Counted from the stretch's first letter, positions 43,025-54,110 are shown. The stretch is DNA of 64,000 nucleotides from Cylicocyclus nassatus (GCA_958299035.1 CATQJL010000316.1:27596012-27660011); one strand, 5' to 3'. The notes: generated by a model from the sequence alone, not told the origin. Numbers and translations: made by a program.

Positions 43025-43365
43025 TAGGGGCTGGGAGTTGGTACAGGAAGGTAAATGACGGCTGATCCTGGCAAAAAATTATTTAATCGGTTTTACCGAT
43101 TTTTGGCAAATTTTGAGCTACAAGGATAGGAGTTGGCACAAGGGGTAAGTGAGGGTGCTGAGTATGAGTAAAAATTTACTTTATTGATTCTATTGATTTT
43201 GGAAAACTTTGAACTACGGGGTTGGGTGTTGGTATTATGAGTATACGAGGACGCTAATTATAAGAAAAATCTACTTTATTGATTTTGCCGATGGGAAAAT
43301 CTTGAGCTACGGAGCCAGGAGTTGGTGTGGAAAGTGTGGCAGTGCTAATGAAAATCGGCTTTAGT
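43025..43365 (+). repeat. Three tandem ~105 bp units related to Helitron-like interiors
   Basis: Each unit contains GAGCTACGGGGCTGGGAGTTGG-like, AAATGAGGGTGCTAATTATG-like and CTTTATTGATTTTACCGAT-like blocks. The same blocks occur singly at 5250-5320, 10950-10990 (minus) and 52060-52230, so the array is probably an expansion inside that family. Confidence 0.6.
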
Positions 43366-43399
43366 TGGTACCTCAACAAGTTTCAGATATGGTTGCTCC

Positions 43400-43640
43400 A
43401 GTTATTCGATAAATCATTCGAACATTTATGTCAAATCCGACATGTTCGAATATAATCGACATTCATTCATTCGATAATTTTGATCTTGCGAATTGGGATT
43501 CATTCATGTAAAATTTTCAAATCTCGAATTTACCCTATATCGTTTATTCGAGATTTTTTATATTCAAATTTGTTCATATTCGCTTATCGATAATTTTCAT
43601 CCTTGTATTCATTCGATATTCATTCATTCGATGAAATTTC
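43400..43640. repeat. ATTCGA-rich low-complexity tract
   Basis: Dense ATTCGA, CATTCATTCGAT and TTCGAATAT motifs. It resembles 40858-40990. Confidence 0.7.
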
Positions 43641-43881
43641 GTACTTTTTCAAGTATATCGTGCAGATGCTTAGCATAAAATCAGCTTATTTGCACTTATC
43701 CATCCAAAACATGTAAAGATGCATTGAATTAAGCAAGAAACAACAGATTTTGAAGCTGGGCTACTCTAGGTTAAATTTGTCTCTTTTTGGAAAAAGTTTA
43801 CGGTTTCTTCTCTTTAGAAAAAATTATTGCTACCTTTTCCTTGCCCGACGAGAAGATAAAAGCAGACGCTATTGGGTTTCA

Positions 43882-44000
43882 GTAGGTTGTCAAGAAAATA
43901 ACGTCGTTTTTTATTTGCTTGCTATGAAACGCGAGTTGAACCCCAAAAAGGGGTGGTACTGTTCGTTAGAGCAAAGCAAGGCCCAGAAGAAGGCACAGAG
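43882..44000 (+). mobile_element. 5' fragment of the 23.6 kb MITE family
   Basis: TAGGTTGTCAAGAAAATAA, TTTATTTGCTTGCTATG, TACTGTTCGTTAGAGCAAAG match the left arm at 23590. No right end was found downstream, so it is truncated or its end has decayed. Confidence 0.55.
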
Positions 44001-46284
44001 ATATATGCTCCAAATTGGTTCCACATAAAGTTTGGAGCTATAATTTAAAAGGATCTGAATGCATAAAAATATCAGAAAAATGTTATCTTCGTCTAAAAGA
44101 GTCCTACGAGCTTCTTACTTGTTTAGGCACATACTCTCTAAATCTGGTATTTATCTCAAATTTTCTTATTTTGCGCGAAAAGCGCTTTGAGATGAGTCTG
44201 TCGCATCCTGCCGACCTTGAGATTAGATGAGCTTTCCGTTCCTGTTTACATGTTTATTAAGAAGTTAGTGATTGGTTAGTGCGTCAAACTTTCATCTTCT
44301 CAGATTCGAGTGAACAAACCAATAAAACAGTAGAAAGACCCTGCAAATCGCCGCAAAATATAGCCTATAATCTGCGCAGGAGTCAGATACATGACTGTGC
44401 AAAGTTTCAGCTTAATCGGATTAACGGCGGGCGTTTTTTTAGAACACAAACAAAATCGGAACTTTACAGACATTGGGTTTTATTTATATAAAGATGCAAA
44501 GACATTCTGGATGCCCGAAAAAGTGGGAATTGTCACGTGAAAAAAACCCGTTTTAGCCTCTTTGTAAAAGCTCCACTTTCTGACTTTGTGTTTTTAGTGT
44601 TTGAATTGTATCCACCATCATTTATAGTGACTCTTCTAAGATGGATATAAAGCGCTATACAAATTTGGCCTAGGGTGCAGATCAATAGACTAGGTTTTTG
44701 ATTATGCTGCTCCAGAAAGTTGACAAATTGCGCTTACAGCATCACATTGCTTTTGAAAGCGCATTGATTCAATCGTTTGAATCCCTAGGTCGCAAAACTT
44801 TTTTCTTCAAAATCGGACCAAGGTGTTCATAATACAGCCGATGGTTATCGCTAAGCATTACCTGCTGCTCATTCGTGAAAAAACAGGGATGGAAAAATGA
44901 TTAGAAGGCACATATTGACAGAGCTGCGTAAGAGCTACAGTCCTATTTGGACAGAGGGTGCCTGCGCATATTCTGACCACCAACCATTGTCTCCTTCATG
45001 CCTTTCAAAAATAGCGGGCGCATTCAATTTCGCGCAAAGACAATCACCCCCATTAGTTTGCAGATGCATAACATCGAATGAGTCTTTCGTTCCAGGAAAC
45101 AGTAAAGAAATGAATGAGCACTACTAGTAAGGTAAGCAAATCCCCCATCGAGCGGAAGGAATTTCCGTTTGTAGAAGTAGCTCAATTCTCTCAGAATCTG
45201 TAAACTTAGTTTTAGCGTTTCATGATGGGAAAATTTATCTCAAATAATGAAAGCCCATTTTCGATCTTCTATGAACGCCGCAAGCCTAGCTTTGAGTTTG
45301 CAACTGTAATTGGTACAGGTTAGAAAAATGTGTACAGCTCATGTTTAGGAGTTGTTTGACTTATTCAAGCATTCTTGTTAGAACGAATTGGAACTGTACA
45401 TGGTAAAATCCGTTTCTTTGCAAAACTATAACAAACTTAGAAAGCAAAGTTTAGGCTCGATTAAGCAACATACCATTTTTTTTACCGAGGTTTTCTAGAA
45501 TTACTGCGACTGATAGGTTGCTCAGATTACAGTTATTGTATGCGCTTACCGCCGTCAAAGGAGAGTTTTCGATTAAGCAACATACCATTTTTGTGGCGTT
45601 CAAATCCGCACTATCATTGTTACTATCGAGCAAGCAAATTTCTTAGATTCATTTCTTTATTTAAGCTAAAAAATCTGCTAATTTTCGCGACATTCTGACG
45701 TCAACTGCAGGTCTAACTCCAGCCAAAATGACGATTCTAGAAGTTGAGTAGGTATTCTGCATGGTGATGTAACAGATGATAAGTCGCACAAGCTTTTGAA
45801 AATACTTCGACACAATTACAAGAAAGAGTACAAAGTTTCGTGAGTCTCACAACGAAAAAAATTACCTGCAGAGGCTATTATGATAAAGCCACGATAAAGC
45901 AAACGACACGTTTTCACATAGACGAAAGTCATTTCCATTTTCTTCTAATATCATCAAATAAATTCATTGCCTTATATATATCGTTTTGGGTAAAGTCATA
46001 ACTTTCAAACGGTATTGTCAATTATGCTGTTTTTTTATTCTGAAAGTCAACAGGGTGACCGTTGTGGTTGAGAAGACACATTGTTTGATTTGTATATGTA
46101 TGACAAGTGAACGTGACTGCTAGTCCCATCCTCAAAATTTTGTGGATGTAGGGGAACGAACTCTGCCAGTTTTGAGCAGCCTCAACTGGTATTTTTGCAA
46201 TGTGTCCGCATGTCGTTGCAGGACCAGTAGGCGGAGGCGGCCCGAACTGACGAAGTTTGTTACTCCACTCATTTAATGGCAATT
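44001..46284. other. 2.3 kb non-coding stretch, no gene recognised
   Basis: The only structure seen is a 23 bp direct repeat, CGATTAAGCAACATACCAT plus TTTT, at 45458-45480 and 45570-45592 (112 bases apart). ORF 44897-45127 has no motif. Confidence 0.4.
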
Positions 46285-46650
46285 TTAAGGCACCGTCCAC
46301 CCAAATTTTCGACTTCTATGTTTTTGTCGCTTCCAGGCCTTCTGAAGGTTCTGATTCCTAATATTTAGTCGAGAATCCGCGAATTAACCAAAAAACCGGT
46401 TTTGGACAACGGTGCAATGCAAGTCGCAGGGCTGCGGCGCGTTATACGCCCGGCGTATATCAGCGCCGCAGCCCGCTAAACTTGCAAAATAGGCGGAGTG
46501 ACCAGCTCCAGATTACGTCCCTTCCGGAGCGGATTTCTTGCTTCGAAAGGATCTTTTGCGGCGTTACTTGGGGTTGGCCTATTTTGGAGGCCCATATTAG
46601 TATGCCATCGAATCTCGTGAACCCCCACTTTGGGTGGATGGTACCTTTAA
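46285..46650. mobile_element. 366 bp TTAA-type MITE, second copy of the 33.7 kb element
   Basis: TTAAGGCACCGTCCACCC and GGGTGGATGGTACCTTTAA ends. It carries the same internal palindrome TATACGCCCGGCGTATA (46450 area) and GGCGGAGTGACCAGCTC block, in reversed orientation. Confidence 0.8.
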
Positions 46651-47859
46651 AGAAAGGCCAAATTGTGAATGGCTATTTTCATGTTCATCTTCAATGGCAA
46701 GGCTAAGCAAAATTCATTTTATTCTATCCGAAAGGTAAATTTTGTCCCAATTTGTAGTTTCCTTGAAACAGAAATTTATGCGAATTATCGCTATCGTCAC
46801 ATGACTGTCTAGACATTCCAAATCTGATTGCCTTCGAAAAGTATAACATAACAAAGTCACCTGAGGTGTAAAAAAAGTGCACTAAAAAGAATGGCTCATT
46901 CCTACTGCAACTCCTCCGAAAGTCTCAACCAAAAGAAATTTTGTTTTGATAGTCGTAGCCTACAATCTAAATTTTTCAGTCTGTTTAATCTTTTACAACG
47001 CTTGAAATCTACACTGAATGCGAAATTGAGGAGAAACAGCTCATTGCTGGAAATAACTTCATAAACCCATCCAGCTACAGTAATTATGCTGCTCAATAAT
47101 ACACTTAGGAGTGGTGAAAATGGTTACAAATAAGAGCAAGTAGATAGACTGATCTGCGAATAGCGATCATGACCTTTAATAAAGCGCGTGTCTGTCTGTT
47201 TGTCCGCGTAGTGTGTGTTTGCGTCTGTCTGCCACAAATTCATAAAGAGCGTTGTAGGCAAAGTTTTGAGCTGAAGTTTTGGTCCCAGCACCCTATCGGC
47301 ATGTAGGTATACAATGCCAAAGCGCAACTAATCCGACAATTTGAACCTCTAAAAATTGCGCATCAAACTGGTCCACGCGATTTTGGCCGACCAGTGTGGG
47401 TCGGGGATTTTATTTTTTGCGAAGTTGTGGATTATAAGTAAATGCGGAAACCATAGACTCAAGTCCAAAAAGTGAGCAAAATATTTATTTTTAGGCAAAG
47501 TCGGCGCCAAAAAAGAGTATGCGTATCATCAATTTGTCAGGGTTTCATTTAATTATTTGCGAAGATTTCTGCTCGGTGACGGAAGTAACTTGTCTTTTGT
47601 GAAAACTATCCGACCGCAATAGCTTCAGTGACTGACCAAAATTTTCTTTTAATCTTCTACGCAAAAATTTTCTCTCCCCATTTTACCTCTTCTACATGGG
47701 AAAACTCATGGAATGAGTAGTGTTTACAATTCATTCATGACGGTCAGCATCGCATAGTGAGTTTCAGACCACATCATGCGAGCAGAGGAAGGTATAGTGT
47801 AGATAGAAGAGCCAGCGCGAGCCTTCACGAAGCAGATGTGAAGACTGGCCATCTAATAA
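46651..47859. other. Non-coding stretch, no gene recognised
   Basis: No motif-bearing ORF, RNA or repeat identified. Confidence 0.4.
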
Positions 47860-48077
47860 TCTATACATATATAAAAGTCAAAGTGTGTATGTCTATGTGA
47901 ATCTTTGTTCGGAATACAAATTTTCCTAAGTGGACCTAAGAGGCTGAAATTCTCTCCCCTATAAACAAGCGACGGCGCAGGTCATAGGCTTACGGTAAGC
48001 AATAAGATAATTTGAAACAGACCCTAAACCGGGCCTCTTGGACCCTCGGCCCGGGCGAAACCGGGGACCGCAGCTAG
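47860..48077 (+). mobile_element. 218 bp Helitron-like element
   Basis: Begins TCTATACATATATAAAAGTC after A. It ends with hairpin CCCGG-GCGAAA-CCGGG, GACCGCAG, then CTAG before T. This is the cleanest Helitron-type end in the window: TC start, stem-loop, CTRR and A/T insertion site. Too short to be autonomous. Confidence 0.7.
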
Positions 48078-48559
48078 TACTCTAAATAATTTGAAACTTT
48101 TGGCAATGATCTGGAAATTTTAGAAATTTACATGTTGGTCAGCTTGAGTTATTGAATCGAAACGTGCAAGTACAAAGCTTTTTGGATCTTACTAGTGTTG
48201 CTATCAAAGCACGAAGATGCGGTCCAAGATGCCTTGCTATTGTAAGGAATTGATAAGACTGAAAGAGTGCTGACAGATATGAAATGAGATCTCATAGAAA
48301 TGGACACGGACGCTGGTCAAGTACAGAGGAATGTGCAACATGTGGAAACATATTTGAAATGTGTTCAGCAACATGTAGGAACATGTTTGAACGCACCAAA
48401 TTGTCCTTCTCCAGCAGAGTGATGAAATTCTACATCATTTACCACTTTTCAGATTCATGGTCGCAAATGCTAAGTGTAATAGCAAAACGGGGCAAGCGAT
48501 TACTCGGCAATGACGCACTCACAACATATGGATGTGTTTCTTGTCCTCACTATGTTATC
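48078..48559. other. Non-coding stretch, no gene recognised
   Basis: Contains most of a plus-strand ORF (48284-48658) with several Cys but no recognisable zinc-finger spacing. It runs into the neighbouring MITE, so it is probably chance. Confidence 0.4.
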
Positions 48560-49675
48560 TTAAAGGCAGCGTCCGGGCAAAAACGAAACTGTAGCGTACA
48601 GGGGTTCTCGACCTGGTGGAGCTCTTGCCCAAGTGGCATTGCACCATTTTGCTTCTGAAGCGAGAAAACCGTTTCAGAAGTGGCGACAGGACCGCCCCGG
48701 CGACGTGCGCGTCCCTTCAATCGATAGCCAGAGTACGTATGTCGAGCACGCGACTCTGCGTCTTAACCTCGCGTCTTAACCTCGGCGGCAAGCGTCATTA
48801 TTCAAAAGCAACTGCTTCTGGAAAAGCCCTTTTTCGACATCTTCGTTCTTTGCAAGCTGCAATTTCGTAATCAACGGGAAGAATAAGGCCAGGGGCGGTA
48901 TGCAACAATCGCCCGTCCGGGTAAGTTTCCCGGACAGGTAGTTTCCGCTTCATAGCTCGGTGCTCTGGGAATCTGTGTTCTTCCTTGTTGTTCATCTTTT
49001 GGAGGCTCTACTACCCTAATTTTGTAGCACAATGATTAGCAGCACTTTGTTGTATAAGCTGAGATGATTCGTTATTTGCATGATCCCGAACGGGATCTCC
49101 CACTGATCAGGCTCATTTTCAAAGTTATTTATATCCGCAAAAACTCAGTGAAAACGTCACAGAGTTTTGCTGTTCATTTATTACGACAGTGCTACGCATG
49201 TTTGTGAAAGAAATAAGTGAAAATCAAGTTGTCAAAATATTCGCTGAACCTGTTCTCGCGAATTGGGCTCTATCGAAAAACTCAAAACTTGCACATTTCA
49301 TCTGTGCTACTAAAAACATGCCTAGCATGTCGTAATAGGTCGACAGCAAAACTCTGTGACGTCTTCATTGAGTTTTTGCGGATATAAATAACTTTGAAAA
49401 TGAGTGTGATCAATGGGAGATCCCGTTCGGGATCATACAAATAACGAATTATCTCAGCTTGTACAGCAAAATGCTGCTAGTCATTGTGCTACAATATTAG
49501 ATTAGTAGAGCCTCCAATAGATGAACAACAAGGAAGAACACAGATTCCCAGAGCACCGAGCTATGAAGCGGAAACTACCTGTCCGGGTAACTTACCCGGA
49601 CGGGCGATTGTTGCATACCGCCCCAGGTAAGCGAAAAAAATTTTGTTCGAGATTTTGCCCGGACGCTGCCTTTAA
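48560..49675. mobile_element. 1.1 kb TTAA-type fold-back element (AAGGCAGCGTCCGGGC ends)
   Basis: TTAAAGGCAGCGTCCGGGC and GCCCGGACGCTGCCTTTAA ends with TTAA on both sides. Inner arms of about 320 bases (48880-49195 versus 49330-49645) are nearly complementary, including ATCCCGAACGGGATCTCCC and TCCGGGTAAGTTTCCCGG hairpins. The mirrored ORFs at 48798-48995 and 49521-49760 both start MNNKEEHRFPEHRAM simply because the arms are inverted copies. Confidence 0.8.
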
Positions 49676-51065
49676 CTGCGGTTCATGGTTATACAACACC
49701 ATAATTCGGGAATTTTGGGACTATCTGAAAGAAAATAGAGAGACCATTGGTACTTCATGAAAGAGCACAACAGAAAGTGATATACGCGGCACGAGAATTG
49801 TAGGTGTCAGTCTTAAATGTTTTTGCGCCGAGGATTTTTAGCGGTTCATAATTATACTAACACCTTAAAGCTCCTTTTTCCACTCAAACCGGAATTTTTC
49901 GAGTCAAAAATTTTTTGAAAAGTTACAGTAACAAAGTTTAAGAAATCTTACAAACTGAAATCAGTGCAACTGAGGAAAGGACGCATCTGTTCTCGGTGGC
50001 TCGAAATGCTTTCAGAGTCAGTGTGCTTCAAAACGTCTGTTTTTCTATAGTTCAAGCACTCTAACCAGCTTCTTCCAATGCTAAAAAAAAGTCGAGCTTT
50101 TTCAATTGATTTTGTTTTACCCTTTGAAAATCTATGGGTTCGCATTTTTCAACCAAGTTTCAACTATACCCTAGACTTAGCACATCTTCGAGCTTCAAAA
50201 CTCAGCCTCTGTGATCTCATGATAAGCCAAGCATTAAGTAAGTACTAGATTGAAAGATTTCGTGTGTGGCGAGAAAAGTGCAACTCTAAGCACTTCTTTT
50301 GACCACGCGGACGTCTTCTTCAAATTGGTCTAGTATTCAAATTGGTCGTCTAGTATTGCAACCGCACTTATTCTGGGCTTTTAGCTCTAAAGCCCAAATT
50401 TAGTCGTGCAAAAAATCAGGTACTTCAGCACGGATACATCAACATGCACTAGTCTCAGCTAATTCCTTTGCGCGAGACAGCGAAGTTTTGAGGCTCAAAA
50501 TGGTGGTAACTTCGAGGTTAGCTTTGAACTCGGTGAAACGAGAAGAGAACGTAGGCATTTCCCGCGCGTCGGATAGATAGTCTGTTAAAAAAACTTGATT
50601 CATCTCATAGCCCCGAAAGAAGCTTTTCAGAGTGCTTGAACCACGGAAAAACAAACGTTTTTGGAGCTCACTGACTCCAACGAACTTCGAGCTGCAGTTT
50701 GGAGTGAAAAAAGGAATTTCATTTGAGGTGTTCGCAAAATTACGCACTGTGAAGAATCCGCACGGTGCAAAAACATCCCTAAGATTGACACCAATTTTCA
50801 TTTTTGTACCGCGTACACCGTTTTCGACTATGCACTTTCACGTAGTGCCAGTGGTTTCTTGAGCTTCTTCCGAAAAGTTCGAAACTATTGAAAATGGGTT
50901 CGTGTAATTATAAACCGCACTTTAGCTTTAAACAGCCTTCATATGGTAACTAGCAAGAGCGTACTCGAAAGAGATGTAATCGAAAATCCACTCCACTAAG
51001 CGCCCAAAGAATGCAAGAGCATCAAGGAGTGACTTTCGAAATAAATGTAGAGACGGTGCGTGATC
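49676..51065. other. Stretch with unassigned ORF, otherwise nothing recognised
   Basis: A minus-strand frame is open over 50439-50840 (Met at 50801). It reads for example CGFFTVRNFANTSNEIPFF and SKFVGVSELQKRLFF, with no domain I know. Around 50275-50370 a short direct repeat CAAATTGGTCTAGTATT occurs twice. PLE copy E probably begins somewhere in this stretch. Confidence 0.35.
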
Positions 51066-51188
51066 CTTAAACATAAACTCGCAAAACTAGAGGCGTACTG
51101 GATTCGTAATAAGCACTTCAGAATGAAATGCAAGGAAGAATGCCTCTCTACTCGCGAACTTGCACCATATTTGGACCAGAATTTTTGA
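51066..51188 (+). pseudogene. PLE copy E: C-terminal end of the endonuclease region
   Basis: 41 codons in frame: LKHKLAKLEAYWIRNKHFR then MKCKEECLSTRELAPYLDQ and a stop. This matches the conserved ARK.LEA.W...NP.M...EECLS.T..LAPYL end of the other PLE copies. The upstream part is too decayed to read. A hammerhead-like motif follows at 51261. Confidence 0.65.
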
Positions 51189-51260
51189 TCCGTAAAGAAA
51201 TGTTTATTCACCCAATCACGCAATCAGTCAGCGCTCGTTTGAAAATACATTTATCCATTT

Positions 51261-51300
51261 CATCTAAAGAAGGCGACATAACCGAAACCTTAACCCAATA
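51261..51300 (+). ncRNA. Hammerhead-like motif at the end of PLE copy E
   Basis: CTAAAGAAGGCGACATAACC then GAAACCTTAACCCAATAAA. It aligns with the motif at 24079-24107: CTAAAGA differs from CUGANGA at one base, then a short stem, GAAAC and AATAAA. About 70 bases after the PLE stop. Confidence 0.4.
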
Positions 51301-51559
51301 AATATAGTTACCAATCTTATCGTACTCAAAAATAAATCAAAAGACAATTGTTTTTGGTATTGCAGGCTGTTTATGGTGAAATCACGCCAAAAAGTGTGTC
51401 CTTGTAACGTTTTTTTATACGGATTTCCACCTCAGGGAGGGTCACAGATCATATCATAGGCATGGTATAGCTCAATGTCTACTTCATCCGTGTATATTAT
51501 GGAACTCGTAGCAGTAGCGAAAAATCTTGCATTTTCATCGCCAGAGATAATCAAGCTTT

Positions 51560-51870
51560 CACTGAGCTGAGGCGCACTAAGGCTCGCACTGGTTCTATTT
51601 TGTACCTTCCTTGTGTTCGCATGGTGATGGCTTCGACCATCACGCGATGCTGGTTATCACGAATTCATTGTAAAAATGCTTGTTTCGTACCCTAATCTAT
51701 GGGTGATCGATAATAAAAAGAGAAATTTTCTAACAGAAGAAGAAATTCTTATGAACATCAAACAAGAACAAAAACAAATATCTTAATACTTAATATGGCA
51801 TGATAGTCGCTATAAGAACAATAGCCACTCTCAGCCACACTTCTGTGCAGATATTTTCAAAACTCTCAAG
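51560..51870 (+). repeat. Dispersed repeat, copy 1 (direct copy at 59755-60060)
   Basis: GCTCGCACTGGTTCTATTT, GTGTTCGCATGGTGATGGC, ACGCGATGCTGGTTATCAC and GATAGTCGCTATAAGAACA recur in the same order and orientation at 59755-60060 with substitutions. Confidence 0.6.
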
Positions 51871-51894
51871 GAAATACTCTTTGAGCATAAGTAA

Positions 51895-52110
51895 TCGTAG
51901 CTGGCTTAGCCGGCTACGCTCGGCCTGTCAAAATACTTTTATAAGAATCCTATCCCTATCCACGCACAACTTTCTCTGTGCCTACTTATACGTGCCAATT
52001 TCCTATTCCAGCTGTGTTCAGTAATCAGCATGCTCACTTCCCTCTCCTCCCCCACCACCTCCCTCCCCCCTATGCCAACTCCCAGCCCCGCAGCTCGAAC
52101 TTTGCAAAAA
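51895..52110 (-). mobile_element. Helitron-like remnant, minus strand
   Basis: Minus-strand order: GCAAAGTTCGAGCTGCGG, GGCTGGGAGTTGGCATAG, AATAGGAAATTGGCACGT, then TTTTGACAGGCCGAGCGT, AGCCGGCTAAGCCAGCTAC. Same family as 4640-5448. It forms an inverted pair with 52215-52335. Confidence 0.45.
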
Positions 52111-52214
52111 TTGATAAGACTGATATAAGTAACGGATAATTCTAAAAACTAACACTGTATTCGCAATCAGCATGCTTGATCACCCACTGTGCCAACTCTT
52201 AGCCCGTAGCTCAA

Positions 52215-52335
52215 ATTTGCAAAAAAAAACATGTAGAAGTGGGCACAGGGAAAGGTTGTGTAGGGATGGATAGGGACGAGCTCTTTATTGTAATGTTGTT
52301 TTGACAGGATCGGGCGGATCGGGTAAGCCAGCCAG
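52215..52335 (+). mobile_element. Helitron-like 3' end, plus strand
   Basis: GTGGGCACAGGGAAAGGTTG, TTTTGACAGGATCGGGCGG, ATCGGGTAAGCCAGCCAG before T. It matches the 3' end at 5390-5448. Confidence 0.5.
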
Positions 52336-52799
52336 TAATACATAAAAACGACACCATCAGCCGTGCCCTACTCACGGCTTCAATCGGTTGGCACAAAAAC
52401 GCATACGAATCTTGAAAAAATAATAAGAGAGCATGTCCCCTTTTAGTACGAAGAGATCCTTCACTAGTGTTGCCTCATGTGCTATATGGTCGGCTCGTCT
52501 TCAAACTCGTTTCCATCGTAAGTTCAGAATTACTGCCACTGGTTAGAAAAACAGTAGAAGCGACTTGTCGTCAGCCAAAAATTCATTCCTTACGAGAAGA
52601 GCCAAAAATTGATGATTTAGGAGAACATAGCAAAGCGCCGCAAAAAGTAGCCAGAAAACCAATTTTCATGCGGTCTGTAAGCAGGAGTTTTTAGCTTAGT
52701 TCGTTTTCTACGGGTACGACGTCTTCATGACTTGCGGCTCGTTTTGCGCTTGCACCATCTTTATACATGAGCCAAAACTACTCCTCTTCATCAAGTACT

Positions 52800-53047
52800 T
52801 TTATCTGTTTTTTGAAAACTTCGAGCTACGGCTTTGGAAGCGGCAAGCAAGTAAGAGTAATCGCAAACCTTGATTGGGGCTTGAAGTTGGCAAAAGGGGG
52901 AAAATGTAAGCGAGCATGCTAATCACAAAAACGCTGGACAGGAAGTTTGAATATAAAATGAGCAGAAAAATGCTGTGTAGAAGTAGGACGAAATCGTAAA
53001 TAATTATGTTGTAAGGACAGTGCCGGAGCGGAAAGAGGATTCCAGCT
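52800..53047 (+). mobile_element. Helitron-like 3' remnant
   Basis: AAAACTTCGAGCTACGGC, GCGAGCATGCTAATCAC, TGCCGGAGCGGAAAGAGG, ATTCCAGCTAG before T. More diverged than the others. The 5' limit is uncertain. Confidence 0.4.
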
Positions 53048-53516
53048 AGTACCATACATGTAACACGCTATGCGCAATAAAATTGTCATCTGATGAAGAA
53101 ACGTGAGACAATAATACGATACAATGACCAATTTATAGGAGAACACAGAAGACCTTTATGTGAAACATAAATATTATTTGAAACGCTGAAGTGTGTTGTC
53201 TAATTCGTCGATGGATTCACGAATTTCAGGTAAAGGTAAAGTTTAGTAACTCCATATTGAGACATACAGCTATAGTGTATAAATGAGTATTCACAACAAT
53301 TTGTGCACGCTCCATTCACTTCGTACGAAAATAGGGCGTAATCCAATCTGAAACTTTGATTGACATTGGATTGACATATCCAAGAGATTTACCAGAGATG
53401 TTTAAAAAAATTAGTGAACGAACCGAGCTATTTGTTGCAGCAAGGTTACATGTTTCAATGGTGTGCCGTGAATCTCCACAAATAACTAAATGGAACGATA
53501 TGACAAGTAAAGACTA
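53048..53516. other. Non-coding stretch, no gene recognised
   Basis: No motif, RNA or repeat identified. Confidence 0.4.
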
Positions 53517-53618
53517 CTGCATGACGAAGGCGCAGAATCCGTATAAATTGAGCGGGCGCTAACGCGACGCGCGCGTATCTTCATCGTTGCAAAAAAATAT
53601 TGCGCCTTCGTCATGCAG
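53517..53618. mobile_element. 102 bp MITE with CTGCATGACG termini
   Basis: CTGCATGACGAAGGCGCA and its inverse TGCGCCTTCGTCATGCAG. The interior has GCGACGCGCGCG. Same family as 1712-1862 but a different interior length. Confidence 0.75.
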
Positions 53619-53964
53619 CAGCATATACACATAGAAACAGTACTGCAGAAACATTTCAATGAAAGCTCTTTCCTGTGGTCGCTTTTATTATTTCCGCTTT
53701 CAACTAATTTTTTGTTAAGATGAAATTAAAACTTTGTCTAAATTTTTATGAGTGATATATCACAATGAAAATAACGCTTGTTTAGTTAATTTGAAAAAAG
53801 ACAAAAAGAGGAATATATTTTGATTGTAACCCGCTAATGATGTAGCAGTCGCACACCTTTTATCCCAGCTATTAATGAGGAAAACTACTCAATTTAGCTT
53901 GGCATTTTGGCAAGAGACATACACATTATGAATAAGCTTTAAACGCTGATTCCAAACATGCTAT
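53619..53964. other. Short non-coding stretch, nothing recognised
   Basis: AT-rich, no motif. Confidence 0.4.
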
Positions 53965-54110
53965 TCTTAGCTGTCGTGCATCATTCCGAAGCGAGTTATG
54001 GGCTTTCTCCTGCGCTTTTTCCTACTTTCCCGTTTAGTAGTATGCCAATTTCGTGCAGGAAAAGTCCATAACTCGCTTCGGAATAATGCTCGGCAGTTAG
54101 GAATGTCATA
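53965..54110. mobile_element. Small fold-back element
   Basis: CATTCCGAAGCGAGTTATGG at the left is inverted at the right (CCATAACTCGCTTCGGAAT), with CTTTCTCCTGC/GCAGGAAAAG extending the stem. About 145 bases in all. ACGCTGATTCCAAA just upstream also occurs next to the 55.1 kb fold-back, so the two may be related. Confidence 0.55.

Noticed and set aside
48798..49760. Two matching ORFs (MNNKEEHRF...) as paralogous genes
   Set aside because: They lie on opposite strands of the inverted arms of one fold-back element and end at its termini.
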